This document shows positions 7,482 to 15,689 of a stretch of DNA of 64,000 nt, one piece after another. The position numbers and the translations under genes were made by a program. The stretch is taken from positions 124,001 to 188,000 of the forward strand of contig NZ_SCSK01000048.1 in assembly GCF_004297875.1 (NCBI RefSeq). The letters are read 5' to 3'. Every line of letters starts with the position of its first letter. The first letter of the stretch is position 1. The notes beneath the pieces are model-generated. The model ran no database searches. It was not told the DNA's origin and worked only from the letters and a program-made list of their open reading frames with translations. This DNA is from Pandoraea sp. Its GTDB lineage: Bacteria > Pseudomonadota > Gammaproteobacteria > Burkholderiales > Burkholderiaceae.

Positions 7482-9102
7482 GCTGCACCTCCTGTAAGGT
7501 CGTCAGGCCCCGCCGCACGGTCTGCAAGGCGACTTCGCGCAGCGGCAAAAAGCCGTCGCTTTGGGCAATCGCCCGCAATTCGCGGGTCGGTGCGCGCTGC
7601 AGCATGGCGTCCTTGAATGCGTCGCTGCACTTGAGCACCTCGGCTACCGCCACGCGCCCGCGATAACCGGTATGACGGCAGGCATCGCAGCCCCGCCCGG
7701 CCATGAATTCACCATGGCCAAGGCGCTTGAGCCCCAGCCCCCAGGCGGCGAGGGTCTCGCTGTCGGGCAAGGCCGGTCGCGCGCACTCGTCGCATACGCG
7801 CCGCACCAGGCGCTGCGCGACCACGCCATTGAGCGCTTCGAGCAGGCTGGCCGGCTCGACGTCCATGTACATGAAGCGTTCTAGCACGCTGAACACGCCG
7901 TTGGCATGCACCGACGACAGCACCAGATGGCCGGTCAGAGCCGCCTGCACGGCGATGCCGGCGGTCTCGCCGTCGCGGATTTCGCCCACCAGGATGATGT
8001 CGGGGTCGTGTCGCAGAATCGAACGCAGTCCACGCGCGAAAGTCAGCCCTTTCTTGTCGTTGACCGGGATCTGCAGCACGCCGGCGAGCTGATACTCGAC
8101 CGGATCCTCGATCGTGATGAGCTTGGCCTGGCCGTCGTTGATTTCCGACAGCGCCGCGTACAGGGTGGTGGATTTGCCGCTGCCGGTGGGCCCGGTCACC
8201 AGCACCATGCCGTGCGGCGCGCGCCCGAGCTGGCGGATGCGTGCCAGCGTGCCGTCGTCGAAACCGAGCGCTTCGAGACGGATGTTCTGGTCCTGCGATT
8301 TGTCCAGCACGCGCAGCACGGCGTCCTCGCCGTGAATGCTGGGCATGATGGAGACGCGGAAGTCGACGCCGCGACGCTGGATCGACGCCTTGAAGCGCCC
8401 GTCCTGCGGCACGCGCCGCTCGGCGATGTCCATCGCGCCGAGCACTTTGATGCGGGAGATCACCTGTTCGGCGGTGTCGGCGCCGCCCACCTGCGTAATG
8501 TGATGCAGCACGCCGTCGATGCGGTACTTGACGACCATGCCGCCCGGAATGCTCTCCAGGTGAATATCGCTGGCGCGGCTCTGCAATGCATCGAACAAGG
8601 TCGAGTTGAGCAGTCGCACGACGACGTTGTCGTCCTTCGCGATGCTCGTCAGCGAGATCTCCGGCACGGCGTCGTCGGTCGCCTCGGCAGTGCCGTCGTG
8701 TTTGAAGCGATCGATCGCGCGTTCCTGCGATTCGACCTGCCGCAGCCTGTGCGCGACCTGCCCCGGCAAGCTCATCGCCAGCCGCGCGGCGCAGGCCTGA
8801 GCCCGCAGTTGGGCCCAGCCTCGGATGGCCGGACTGAACGGATCGGCCAGCACCAGCCAGGCGACGCCGTCGATTCGCAGCGGCAAAACCTGGTGCGTCA
8901 GCGCTTCGGCCAGCGGCACCTGCTCGAAATCGCTCGTCGCGTTCGCAACCACCTCCGGCGCGATGTCGGCCAGGCCGAGCAACGCGGCAACCTCAGCCAA
9001 CCGGCCCGGCTCGGCGGCCAGAGCGTCGCGCAGCGTCGTGGCGAAATCGCCCTCGCGCGCGGCGGCGTCAAGCCATGGGGGTAATGCAGCAGTCTGGTTC
9101 AT
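7462..9102 (-). CDS. gspE: Secretion ATPase, GspE/PilB/MshE family
   Basis: 546-aa hexameric ATPase that powers pseudopilus assembly. Seen in order: an N-terminal T2SSE_N-like domain, the N2 region with LQSRASDIHLESIPGGMVVKY, Walker A GPTGSGKSTT, Asp box ITIEDPVEYQL, Walker B ILVGEIRD, His box LTGHLVLSSVHANG, and a C-terminal zinc-binding element with CDEC and CDACRHTGYRGR. This Cys4 module is typical of GspE/PilB and absent from retraction ATPases. Its ATG overlaps the gspF-like stop (ATGA at 9099-9102). It is one of the most secure identifications in the cluster. Confidence 0.95.
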   Translation of the reverse strand: MNQTAALPPWLDAAAREGDFATTLRDALAAEPGRLAEVAALLGLADIAPEVVANATSDFEQVPLAEALTHQVLPLRIDGVAWLVLADPFSPAIRGWAQLRAQACAARLAMSLPGQVAHRLRQVESQERAIDRFKHDGTAEATDDAVPEISLTSIAKDDNVVVRLLNSTLFDALQSRASDIHLESIPGGMVVKYRIDGVLHHITQVGGADTAEQVISRIKVLGAMDIAERRVPQDGRFKASIQRRGVDFRVSIMPSIHGEDAVLRVLDKSQDQNIRLEALGFDDGTLARIRQLGRAPHGMVLVTGPTGSGKSTTLYAALSEINDGQAKLITIEDPVEYQLAGVLQIPVNDKKGLTFARGLRSILRHDPDIILVGEIRDGETAGIAVQAALTGHLVLSSVHANGVFSVLERFMYMDVEPASLLEALNGVVAQRLVRRVCDECARPALPDSETLAAWGLGLKRLGHGEFMAGRGCDACRHTGYRGRVAVAEVLKCSDAFKDAMLQRAPTRELRAIAQSDGFLPLREVALQTVRRGLTTLQEVQRVISVD

Positions 9103-10274
9103 GAGACACTCCCTGCCATTTCGAAAATCGGCATATAAAGCAAAAACACGATGAGCCCGATCAGGCCCCCTACCAACAGCATCAGCACGGGCTCAAACAC
9201 CTTGCTGAACATTTCGATGGCGCGCTCGAGCGCCTCGTCGTGGAATTGCGCGATGCGCTCGCACATGCCCGGCAGGTCGCCGCTCTTTTCACCCACGCGC
9301 AGCAGCCGGGCGGCAATCGGCGTGGTCAGCCGACGGCGCTCCAGCGAGGCCGACAGTGCCTGGCCTTGCCTCACGTCCTCGATGGTCTGACGCAGTTCCT
9401 CGCGCGTGGCCTGCGGCAGCAGACCGCCGGTGAGCGCAAGCGCCTCGACCACCGGCATGCCGCCTTGCAGCAGCAACCCCAGCGTTCGGTAAAAGCGCGT
9501 CAGGATGAACAACGTGCGTTGCTGCCTCAGACGCGGCACGCGCCACAGGCAGTTCGCCAATTTCGCTCTCACTGGGGCGGTGCGCAGCACGGCGACCGTG
9601 CCCGCCACGATCAGCATCAGACCCAGGCTCAATGCCAGGCCATGCTCGTTGACCAGACGGCCCCACCACACCATCAACCGGCCGGTGAACGCCAGATCGC
9701 GCATGCCGCTGAATACCGTGGCGAAGCGCGGCACGACGAAGCCCAGCAGAAACACCAGGATCAAGCCACCCACCCCGATCACCGCGCACGGGTAGATCAG
9801 CGTGCCTTTGACTCGCTTGCGCAGCGCCTCGACCCGCAGTTCGTAGTGGTTGAAGCGGCGCAGAGCCTGCGGCAGTTGTCCGGTGTGCTCGGACGAGGCG
9901 ACGCTGGCCACCAGCAACGACGGAAACACCGCCGGTTGCCCGGCCATCGCCTGCGAGAGCGTCTGGCCCTGGTACAAGGCGTTGAGCAGGCTTTGCAGCA
10001 CGTGTGCCTGCGGCGCGGACGCGGCTTTTTCGTGCAGTGTCTGGATCGCCTCGACCAGCACCAGCCCTGCGTCGAGCAGCGCCACGAGTTCCTGCACGAA
10101 CAGCGTCAGGGAAAATGTCTGGCGTGCACCGCGCAGGCCGCGCCGGACGTCGAGCTTGAGCACTTGCATCCCTTCGGCGGCACACAGGCGCCGGGCCTCG
10201 TCGGGATCGGCGGCCTGCAGCCGGCGGGAATGAACGGCACCCTGGTGCAGCACCAAAGCGTTGTATTCCTGCAT
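9099..10274 (-). CDS. gspF: Type II secretion/pilus inner-membrane platform protein GspF
   Basis: 391-aa polytopic platform protein. Two T2SSF domains are visible: the first with LFVQELVALLDAGLVLVEAI and SQAMAGQPAVFPSLLVASV, the second with FYRTLGLLLQGGMPVVEAL and LLRVGEKSGDLPGMCERIAQ. Transmembrane helices lie near GVGGLILVFLLGFVVP, in the middle (GLALSLGLMLIVAGTVAVL) and at the C terminus (PVLMLLVGGLIGLIVFLLYM). The ATG at 10274 shares one base with the stop codon of the upstream transglycosylase gene (TGATG). A longer reading frame upstream is the antisense-free extension into that gene and is not used. Confidence 0.94.
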   Translation of the reverse strand: MQEYNALVLHQGAVHSRRLQAADPDEARRLCAAEGMQVLKLDVRRGLRGARQTFSLTLFVQELVALLDAGLVLVEAIQTLHEKAASAPQAHVLQSLLNALYQGQTLSQAMAGQPAVFPSLLVASVASSEHTGQLPQALRRFNHYELRVEALRKRVKGTLIYPCAVIGVGGLILVFLLGFVVPRFATVFSGMRDLAFTGRLMVWWGRLVNEHGLALSLGLMLIVAGTVAVLRTAPVRAKLANCLWRVPRLRQQRTLFILTRFYRTLGLLLQGGMPVVEALALTGGLLPQATREELRQTIEDVRQGQALSASLERRRLTTPIAARLLRVGEKSGDLPGMCERIAQFHDEALERAIEMFSKVFEPVLMLLVGGLIGLIVFLLYMPIFEMAGSVS

Positions 10275-10759
10275 CACGGTTCTCTCGTCGAAACCGCCAC
10301 AGCGCCGGGCATTGGGGCCGAACGCAGCGGGCCGTAACGTGCCCAGACCTTCTGCGCGTAGCGCTGGCGCAGGAACTCGCGATTGGGCGCGGTGCCGGCG
10401 TTGTAGGCGCCCACCGCTCGCCAGTTGTAGCCTTCGCGCCGGATGAAGTCGGCCAGAATCCACGCGCCCACCATCACCGAGGTGCACGGTTCGTCGAGCA
10501 GTTTTTTCTCGGTGATGCCGAATTTGGCCAGGCGCGGCAGATGCCGGCTGTTGATTTGCATCAGGCCGATATCACGCGTGCCGTCGCGGTTTTTGTTGCG
10601 CGCCTTCGGGTCGAGCCCCGATTCGACGTGCGCCATCGCGTACAGCAGCGCGGGATCGATGTGGTATCGCGCGCCGGCCTCGCGCCAGCAGTCGGCGTAA
10701 GCCGGCAGCACGGCCGCGCACAGCGCGCCGGCAGCCAGCCACTTCAGGACGCGCTGCAT
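10274..10759 (-). CDS. Lytic transglycosylase (Slt/IagB-like) of the secretion operon
   Basis: 161-aa exported muramidase of the goose-lysozyme-like SLT family. A signal peptide (LKWLAAGALCAAVLPAYA) precedes the catalytic domain with AMAHVESGLDPKARN (catalytic Glu in HVESGLD), DIGLMQINSRHLP and VGAYNAGT, all hallmark SLT motifs. Such small enzymes (IagB, PilT-type VirB1 homologues) locally open peptidoglycan so an envelope machine can be assembled. It is encoded between the GspG-like pseudopilin gene and gspF, with 1-bp and 3-bp junctions, so it is most likely dedicated to this secretion system. A transglycosylase inside a T2SS-like operon is unusual. Confidence 0.92.
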   Translation of the reverse strand: MQRVLKWLAAGALCAAVLPAYADCWREAGARYHIDPALLYAMAHVESGLDPKARNKNRDGTRDIGLMQINSRHLPRLAKFGITEKKLLDEPCTSVMVGAWILADFIRREGYNWRAVGAYNAGTAPNREFLRQRYAQKVWARYGPLRSAPMPGAVAVSTREP

Positions 10760-10762
10760 GAC

Positions 10763-11191
10763 TCAGAACCCGTAGACGATGTCTTTGCCGGCACCGGTGC
10801 CGCCCACCCGGCCATCGGCGCCAAGCGAGACGATTTCGGCATCATGATGGCCATTCTTGTCTCGCGCCGGATTGTGCAGCACGTACGGATTGCCCCACGG
10901 ATCGGCCGGCACCGCACCGCTCAGATACGGGCCATGCCACCGGGGCTCATTGGACGGGCGCTCGATCAGCGCTTTGAGACCCGCCTCCTCGTCGGGATAT
11001 CGCCCGGTGTCCAGACGGTATTGCCCCAGCGCATCGGCCAGGGTTTTCATTTGCCGCAGCGCTGTCTTTTCCTTGGCTTTGTCGAGCTCGGAGAACATCT
11101 TGGGCCCGACGTAGCCGGCCAGCAGCGCCATGATCAGCAGCACCACCAACAGCTCGAGCAATGTAAAACCTTTTTGCACAGTGCGTTGCAT
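10763..11191 (-). CDS. gspG: Major pseudopilin GspG
   Basis: 142 aa and the best match in the window to a canonical GspG. The leader MQRTVQKG is followed by FTLLELLVVLLIMALLAGYV (Glu5 present). Family motifs follow: KAKEKTALRQMKTLADALGQ, YRLDTGRYPDEEAGLKALIE, and the C-terminal DPWGNPYVLHNP with SLGADGRVGGTG, whose acidic and Gly residues form the calcium site of GspG proteins. It is first of the core machinery genes, with a 120-bp gap to the DsbC-like gene upstream. It would polymerise into the pseudopilus after cleavage at Gly8/Phe9. Confidence 0.95.
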   Translation of the reverse strand: MQRTVQKGFTLLELLVVLLIMALLAGYVGPKMFSELDKAKEKTALRQMKTLADALGQYRLDTGRYPDEEAGLKALIERPSNEPRWHGPYLSGAVPADPWGNPYVLHNPARDKNGHHDAEIVSLGADGRVGGTGAGKDIVYGF

Positions 11192-11311
11192 TGTTTACCT
11201 CTTGATTTTTGTATTCGAAGAAAGCCCTATTTTTCGAAAACACAGGGCACTTACCTAGTGGATTCCTTCCATCGCCAGCTTCAAAAGTGCCAAAGCTTCG
11301 TCGGAGTTTTC

Positions 11312-12043
11312 TTACTTGGCTGCTCTTGCCATCCGATCCAGCCGTTGCACGATCACGCTGCGCTCGGCATTGCCGTCGATACGGGTGCCATCCGGGAAGA
11401 TCACGACGGGTGTGCCGCGGATGCCCAGGCGCTGTCCTAGCGCGCGCAGCGCTTCGGCCTGAGGCGCGCATGCAACGTTGGGCGTCGGAGCCTGGCGGCG
11501 CAGCATCCAGTCGTGCCAGGCGCGTGCGGGTTGCGCGCTGCACAACACTGCGCTGGTCAGTTCGACCGATTGCTGCGACAGGATCGGCAGCGCGAAGGTA
11601 TGTATCGTGACGTCGTCGAGCGTGCGCAACGTCTGTTCCAGTTGTTGACAGTGGCGGCAATTGGGGTCGGCAAACACCGCGATGTGGCGGCTGCCGTGGC
11701 CGTTGACGGTTTGGATTGCCTGCGTGAGCGGCAGGTCCGACCAGGTAATCAGCGATAGTTCGCTGCGTCGGCGCTCAGTCAGATTTTCACCCGTTTGCGT
11801 ATCGATCAGATCCCCGCTCAGCAGGTAGCGAGCGGTTTGATCGGCGTAGATGAAATCGCTGCCGATGCGGGCCTCGAACAGGCCCGGCACGGGCGCCTGA
11901 CGCACTTCATCGATGCCCGCGCCGACGTGCGGCGCGAGGGCCGCCTTCACGCCCGCCAGTTCCGCCTGCCGGGCCGCGTAGTTGAGTGTGACGCCAGCGG
12001 CCAGGGCCACGCCAGTCAACGCAAGAATCGTACGTGTACGCAT
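11312..12043 (-). CDS. DsbC-like periplasmic thiol:disulfide protein (CRHC)
   Basis: 243 aa. A signal peptide (TRTILALTGVALAAGVTLNYA) is followed by a DsbC-type dimerisation region (DEVRQAPVPGLFEARIG...ADQTARYLLSGDLIDTQTG) and a thioredoxin-fold domain with the active-site motif CRHC in VFADPNCRHCQQLEQ, the cis-Pro loop GIRGTPVVIFPDG, and an extra Cys pair (VLCSA and VACAP). Classical DsbC has CGYC, so CRHC is a variant whose redox behaviour may differ. The chosen ATG at 12043 has GGAGAACCC upstream. It heads the secretion operon and is a paralogue of the protein encoded at 18295-19035. It probably isomerises or reduces disulfides of exported proteins. Confidence 0.88.
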   Translation of the reverse strand: MRTRTILALTGVALAAGVTLNYAARQAELAGVKAALAPHVGAGIDEVRQAPVPGLFEARIGSDFIYADQTARYLLSGDLIDTQTGENLTERRRSELSLITWSDLPLTQAIQTVNGHGSRHIAVFADPNCRHCQQLEQTLRTLDDVTIHTFALPILSQQSVELTSAVLCSAQPARAWHDWMLRRQAPTPNVACAPQAEALRALGQRLGIRGTPVVIFPDGTRIDGNAERSVIVQRLDRMARAAK

Positions 12044-12162
12044 TAAGGGTTCTCCGCAAATGATGATCGTTACCGTCACCGGCGGTTGCCGCCGCCGGCC
12101 TGGTCGATCCGTCGTCGTTCATCGGAACAACGTCATTGTGGAAAACAGACGCACGACAAAAC

Positions 12163-12179
12163 ATGGGATTTGTCCCGAA
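12163..12179 (-). promoter_or_regulatory. Copy 1 of palindromic GGGA-N4-TCCC operator candidate
   Basis: Read on the minus strand the site is TTCGGGACAAATCCCAT. It matches the sites at 12240, 18214 and (weaker) 44909 in spacing and flanks. It lies about 120 bp before the dsbC-like start at 12043. Binding by a LuxR-type regulator is an inference. Confidence 0.5.
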
Positions 12180-12239
12180 CACCACAGAAGAATCGAACGC
12201 GATGCCTCCAGGCGTCACTTCCAAGTGTCAGATGTTTCC

Positions 12240-12261
12240 TTTGGGATGCATCCCATATTCC
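12240..12261 (+). promoter_or_regulatory. Copy 2 of palindromic GGGA-N4-TCCC operator candidate
   Basis: TTTGGGATGCATCCCATATT contains the perfect 12-bp palindrome GGGATGCATCCC. It matches the 18214 site at 17 of its 20 bases, including the flanking TTT and ATATT. It lies about 135 bp before the response-regulator start, within the divergent promoter region. Confidence 0.55.
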
Positions 12262-12395
12262 CTGCCTTGAGCGGGAAATATCCTGCGATACATCGTGATC
12301 AACCAGGCGTTCGATGATCGCGACGCCGGCACGCTGCGCGGACTGCTCCGCGAGCACTGCCAGAACGTCAACGCTTTTGTCATTACGGACTTCTT

Positions 12396-13079
12396 ATGGC
12401 CATCAATATCGTTATCGTTGAGGATTCCACGCTGGTTCGCAAAGGGCTGGTTTCGATCATCCAGGGCTTTACCGAGCGCTTCGGCGGCTTCGCCGGGCAT
12501 GCCGGCGCCGAACACGAGTACCGCGTGGTCGCGGATGTATCGACGCCCAAGGAGCTGTATGCGGTGCTGGCGACCGAACGGGTCGACCTGGTATTGCTCG
12601 ACTACTCCCTCGACCTGACTGAAGCGCAGGGAAATCCGATCAACGGCATCGACGGACAATCGCTGATCAAGTGGCTGCGCAAGCAATATCCCGGCACGGC
12701 ACTGGTTGTCGTGTCGTCGCACCGCTCGCCGATCATCGTGCGCATGGCGCTTGAGGCCGGCGCGCTGGGCTACCTGAGCAAAGGCACCACGGAAGGGGTG
12801 TTGCACCAGGCGATTACCGCCGTGCTGCGCAACGAGGTTTTTGTCGAGCACAGCCTGCTCAAGGATGTGCTCAACAGTAATGTCACCGACGCCACCTTGA
12901 GCCAGAAGGAGATCGAAGTTCTGCGCCTGATCAGTAAGGGTCAGCGACTGACCGACATCAGCCGACAGATGAATCTGAGCATTAAGACCGTCAGCGCGCA
13001 CAAGCTGCGCGCCATGGACAAGCTGAACGTATCGTCGGATCTGGCGCTGTATCGCGTCATTTCGGAAATGGCGCTGTGA
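12396..13079 (+). CDS. LuxR-family response regulator (RcsB/BvgA-like)
   Basis: 227 aa. An N-terminal receiver domain has the acidic pocket VIVEDST and the phospho-acceptor Asp69 in LVLLDYS, then VVVSSHRSP and the Lys of YLSKGTT. A C-terminal LuxR-type helix-turn-helix follows with LSQKEIEVLRLISKGQRLTDISRQ and SIKTVSAHKLRAMDKL. The receiver carries an insertion (DLTEAQGNPINGIDGQ) after the phospho-Asp, as in RcsB-type regulators. The stop overlaps the GTG start of the downstream hybrid kinase gene, so the two form a two-component pair. It likely controls the divergent secretion operon and the chitin-active genes that follow. Confidence 0.92.
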   Translation: MAINIVIVEDSTLVRKGLVSIIQGFTERFGGFAGHAGAEHEYRVVADVSTPKELYAVLATERVDLVLLDYSLDLTEAQGNPINGIDGQSLIKWLRKQYPGTALVVVSSHRSPIIVRMALEAGALGYLSKGTTEGVLHQAITAVLRNEVFVEHSLLKDVLNSNVTDATLSQKEIEVLRLISKGQRLTDISRQMNLSIKTVSAHKLRAMDKLNVSSDLALYRVISEMAL

Positions 13080-15397
13080 GCCTGCCGCGCCTTCACCGTT
13101 GGCGCATGCTCGCGCCGCTGGCCCTCGCGCTTGGCATACTGGCCGGGCTTGTCGCACCTGCGTTCGCCGAAACCGTGCGCTACGGCATCGACCCGGCGTG
13201 GTATCCGCTCGAGTATCGCGACGCGCAGGGACGGCATCGCGGCATGACTGCCGATTATCTGGCCGACGTCGCGCGGCGCACCGGACTGGACTTCGAACTG
13301 GTGCCCACGCAAAGCTGGGCCGAGACGCTCGCCAAGCTCGAACGCGGCGAGATCGACATGATTCTGGCCGGCGGCGCGTCGGTGATTCGCGCGCGCGGCT
13401 TGCTGGGCACGGTCCCCTACTTCGATCAGTTGCCGGTCGTGGTGGTGCAGGCGGGTGCGCCGCATCTTAAGGACTTGGACGACGTGCGCGGCAAAATCGC
13501 CGTGCAATCGGACAGCTCGGCGCACTATTGGCTGATGAGCCTCGGCCGGCGTCGGGCGATTCTACCGACCGCCAACGCCAGTGAGGCAGTACGCGCCGTG
13601 GCCGCCGGGCAAGCCGAAGCGGCCGTCTTGTCGGCGGCGGTGGCCGCGCATTTGGCGCAAACCACGTTTCACAGCCGGGTACGGATTCTGACGCCGCCCT
13701 CGGGCGAGTCGACGCTGTCGATGGCGGTGCGCGCCGGCCGGGCGGATCTGCTGCCAGTGCTCAATCGCGCGCTGTCGTCACTGGAGGAAGCGCAGCATGC
13801 ACGGATACAGGCACAGTCCGGCGTGGCCGAGCGCATCATGGTCGAAATGCCGTGGCGCTCGGTGCTGCGCCGGGCCGGTCCACCGGTGGCCGCCCTGGTG
13901 TTGTTGCTGAGCCTGTTCGTGTACTGGAATCGACGGCTGGCGCAGGCGCGGCGCGCCGCAGACGGGGCGAATTTGGCCAAATCGCGCTATCTGGCGGTGA
14001 TGGGGCACGAGCTGCGCACGCCGCTGTCCGGCGCGATTTCGACGCTGGAATTGCTGCAGCGCAAGACCGGCGATCAGGGCCATGCGGGGCTGCTTGGCAA
14101 CGTGTTGACGCTGGTGCGACACCAACTGACGATGATCGACGACCTGATCGATATGGAAAAAGCGTCGACCGGCCATTTGTGTATCAAGCCCGAGCCCTGC
14201 GATCTGGGCCGGGAACTGGAAGCCGCCGTTGCCCTGTTTCAGCCTCACGCCGAGCAAAAGCGCATTCACCTGGCGTATCACGAGATCACGCCGCTGCCGG
14301 CAATGCTGGAGATTGACGGCGCGCGCGTGCGGCAAATTCTGCATAACCTGCTCAACAACGCCTTTCGCTTTACCGATACCGGCAGCGTGACCGTGGCCGT
14401 GTCGACCGCGCGCGAGAACGGCAAGGACGTTTTCACGATGAGCGTGGCCGACACCGGCGTCGGCATTCCTGCGGAAAAGGTCGAACTGGTGCTGCAACCG
14501 TTCGTGCAGGCACACCAGAACAGCCCGACGCCACGCGGCGGCAGCGGTCTGGGGCTGGCGATTTGCCGGCAACTGGCGCACCTGATGGGCGGCTGGCTAA
14601 GGCTGACGAGCACCGAGCACGTTGGCACACGTGTGACGCTGAGCGTGCCGTTCGTCTCGCGCGACACCGCGCTCCATCCGGTTTTGCCCCTGGCGGGCCG
14701 GCGAGTTGGTCTGGACAAAATGCCAAACGTGCTCGAGCAGCGCATCTCAAAGCTCTTGCTCGACGCCGGTGCCACGGTGAGCGCGGCGGACGACGAAGGG
14801 CTCGACGCGCAAGTGACGGCGGCACCCTCGGCGCAAGGTGGTCTGCTGCTGTCGATCCTGGCCGGGCGTGGCGACGCCCGGGCACAATGCGCCGGGGCGC
14901 CGCTGTTCCTGCCGCGCACGTTTATCGAGCAATGCGTTTATGTGAGCGCCGGGCCGTCGACCGACGCCTCGGACAACGCCGTGGCGCGCGAGCCCAAGCA
15001 CCGGGCGATTCTGCAGCGACGCCGCTTGCCGAACATGCTGCTGGTGGAGGATGACCCGTTTTTGCGGGAGGTCATGCGCCAGCAACTCGCAGAGCTTGCA
15101 TTGGACGTGGAATTCGCTGCTGACGGCAACGCCGCGCTCGATGCGTGGCGGGCGCGACGCCACGACCTGGTGCTTACCGACATTAATGTACCGGGGCGCA
15201 ACGGCATTGCGCTGGCGACCGAGCTGCGCAAGGCGCATGACGGCGTGGATAAGCCGCTCGTGATCATTGGCCAGACTGCCGATACAGACCCCTCGACCCG
15301 CCAGCACGCGCAGCAGGCAGGCATGCAGGAGCTGCTGCTCAAACCCGTGCGCAACGACGACGTGTGCCGCGTCATACAACGCTATTTCCCCGCCTGA
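13076..15397 (+). CDS. Hybrid sensor histidine kinase with periplasmic SBP_bac_3 sensor, no HPt domain
   Basis: 773 aa from a GTG that overlaps the regulator stop (GTGA). A signal/anchor helix is followed by a solute-binding (Venus-flytrap) domain at about 31-255 (VRYGIDPAWYPLEYRDAQGR, LERGEIDMILAG), a membrane helix (VAALVLLLSLFVYW), HisKA with His311 in MGHELRTPLSG, HATPase with HNLLNNAFRF, DTGVGIP and GGSGLGLAICRQL, a degenerate ABL-like segment, and a receiver with Asp702 in LVLTDINVPG. The protein ends right after the receiver. BvgS/EvgS-type kinases have the same sensor but end in an HPt domain, so phosphotransfer here needs a separate HPt. A candidate is encoded at 19157-19459. Confidence 0.92.
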   Translation: MSLPRLHRWRMLAPLALALGILAGLVAPAFAETVRYGIDPAWYPLEYRDAQGRHRGMTADYLADVARRTGLDFELVPTQSWAETLAKLERGEIDMILAGGASVIRARGLLGTVPYFDQLPVVVVQAGAPHLKDLDDVRGKIAVQSDSSAHYWLMSLGRRRAILPTANASEAVRAVAAGQAEAAVLSAAVAAHLAQTTFHSRVRILTPPSGESTLSMAVRAGRADLLPVLNRALSSLEEAQHARIQAQSGVAERIMVEMPWRSVLRRAGPPVAALVLLLSLFVYWNRRLAQARRAADGANLAKSRYLAVMGHELRTPLSGAISTLELLQRKTGDQGHAGLLGNVLTLVRHQLTMIDDLIDMEKASTGHLCIKPEPCDLGRELEAAVALFQPHAEQKRIHLAYHEITPLPAMLEIDGARVRQILHNLLNNAFRFTDTGSVTVAVSTARENGKDVFTMSVADTGVGIPAEKVELVLQPFVQAHQNSPTPRGGSGLGLAICRQLAHLMGGWLRLTSTEHVGTRVTLSVPFVSRDTALHPVLPLAGRRVGLDKMPNVLEQRISKLLLDAGATVSAADDEGLDAQVTAAPSAQGGLLLSILAGRGDARAQCAGAPLFLPRTFIEQCVYVSAGPSTDASDNAVAREPKHRAILQRRRLPNMLLVEDDPFLREVMRQQLAELALDVEFAADGNAALDAWRARRHDLVLTDINVPGRNGIALATELRKAHDGVDKPLVIIGQTADTDPSTRQHAQQAGMQELLLKPVRNDDVCRVIQRYFPA

Positions 15398-15468
15398 GCG
15401 CCTGCGGACAGACAGATTTCTCTTGCCTGCCTGCGCCGCATTCTCTGGCCGCAGGACGGGTTTTCCAA

Positions 15469-15484
15469 TGGGACGAACCCGTCG
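15469..15484 (+). promoter_or_regulatory. Weak copy of the GGGAC operator motif upstream of the LPMO gene
   Basis: TGGGACGAACCCGTCG shares TGGGACGAA-CCC with the 18214 site but loses the downstream half. It lies in the 292-bp gap (15398-15689) between the kinase and LPMO genes, about 205 bp before the LPMO start. That gap otherwise holds no convincing gene. The match may be chance. Confidence 0.25.
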
Positions 15485-15689
15485 TACTGCTGAAAATTCA
15501 TTTCGTGAACGGCGGTGCGCCGAAGCTTGCGCGCGCTGTCCCTTCAACGGCATTTCAATTTTTCGGCAGTCGAGAACGGATGGAGGTGCACTACACCAGC
15601 TTACACGACAGGTAACGATCCCCGACGGTTCAGCCGCCGTCATTTTGGAACCAATTGACTCATTTAAAAATTTCAGGAAATTCAACGCA

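Larger units (their letters stand above)
12044..12395 (+). promoter_or_regulatory. Divergent promoter region between secretion operon and response-regulator gene
   Basis: A 352-bp intergenic stretch between the leftward dsbC-like/secretion operon and the rightward regulator gene. It holds two copies of a GGGA-N4-TCCC palindrome (12163-12179 and 12240-12261), described separately, and an imperfect inverted repeat ATATTCCC/GGGAAATAT at 12255-12280. No open reading frame in it looks genuine. Clear sigma70 boxes were not identified with confidence. The region most likely carries both divergent promoters and their operators. Confidence 0.6.

Noticed and set aside
12228-13157. 309-codon minus-strand frame across the response-regulator gene
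   Set aside because: The plus-strand regulator is unmistakable, and this frame would also cover the divergent promoter region.
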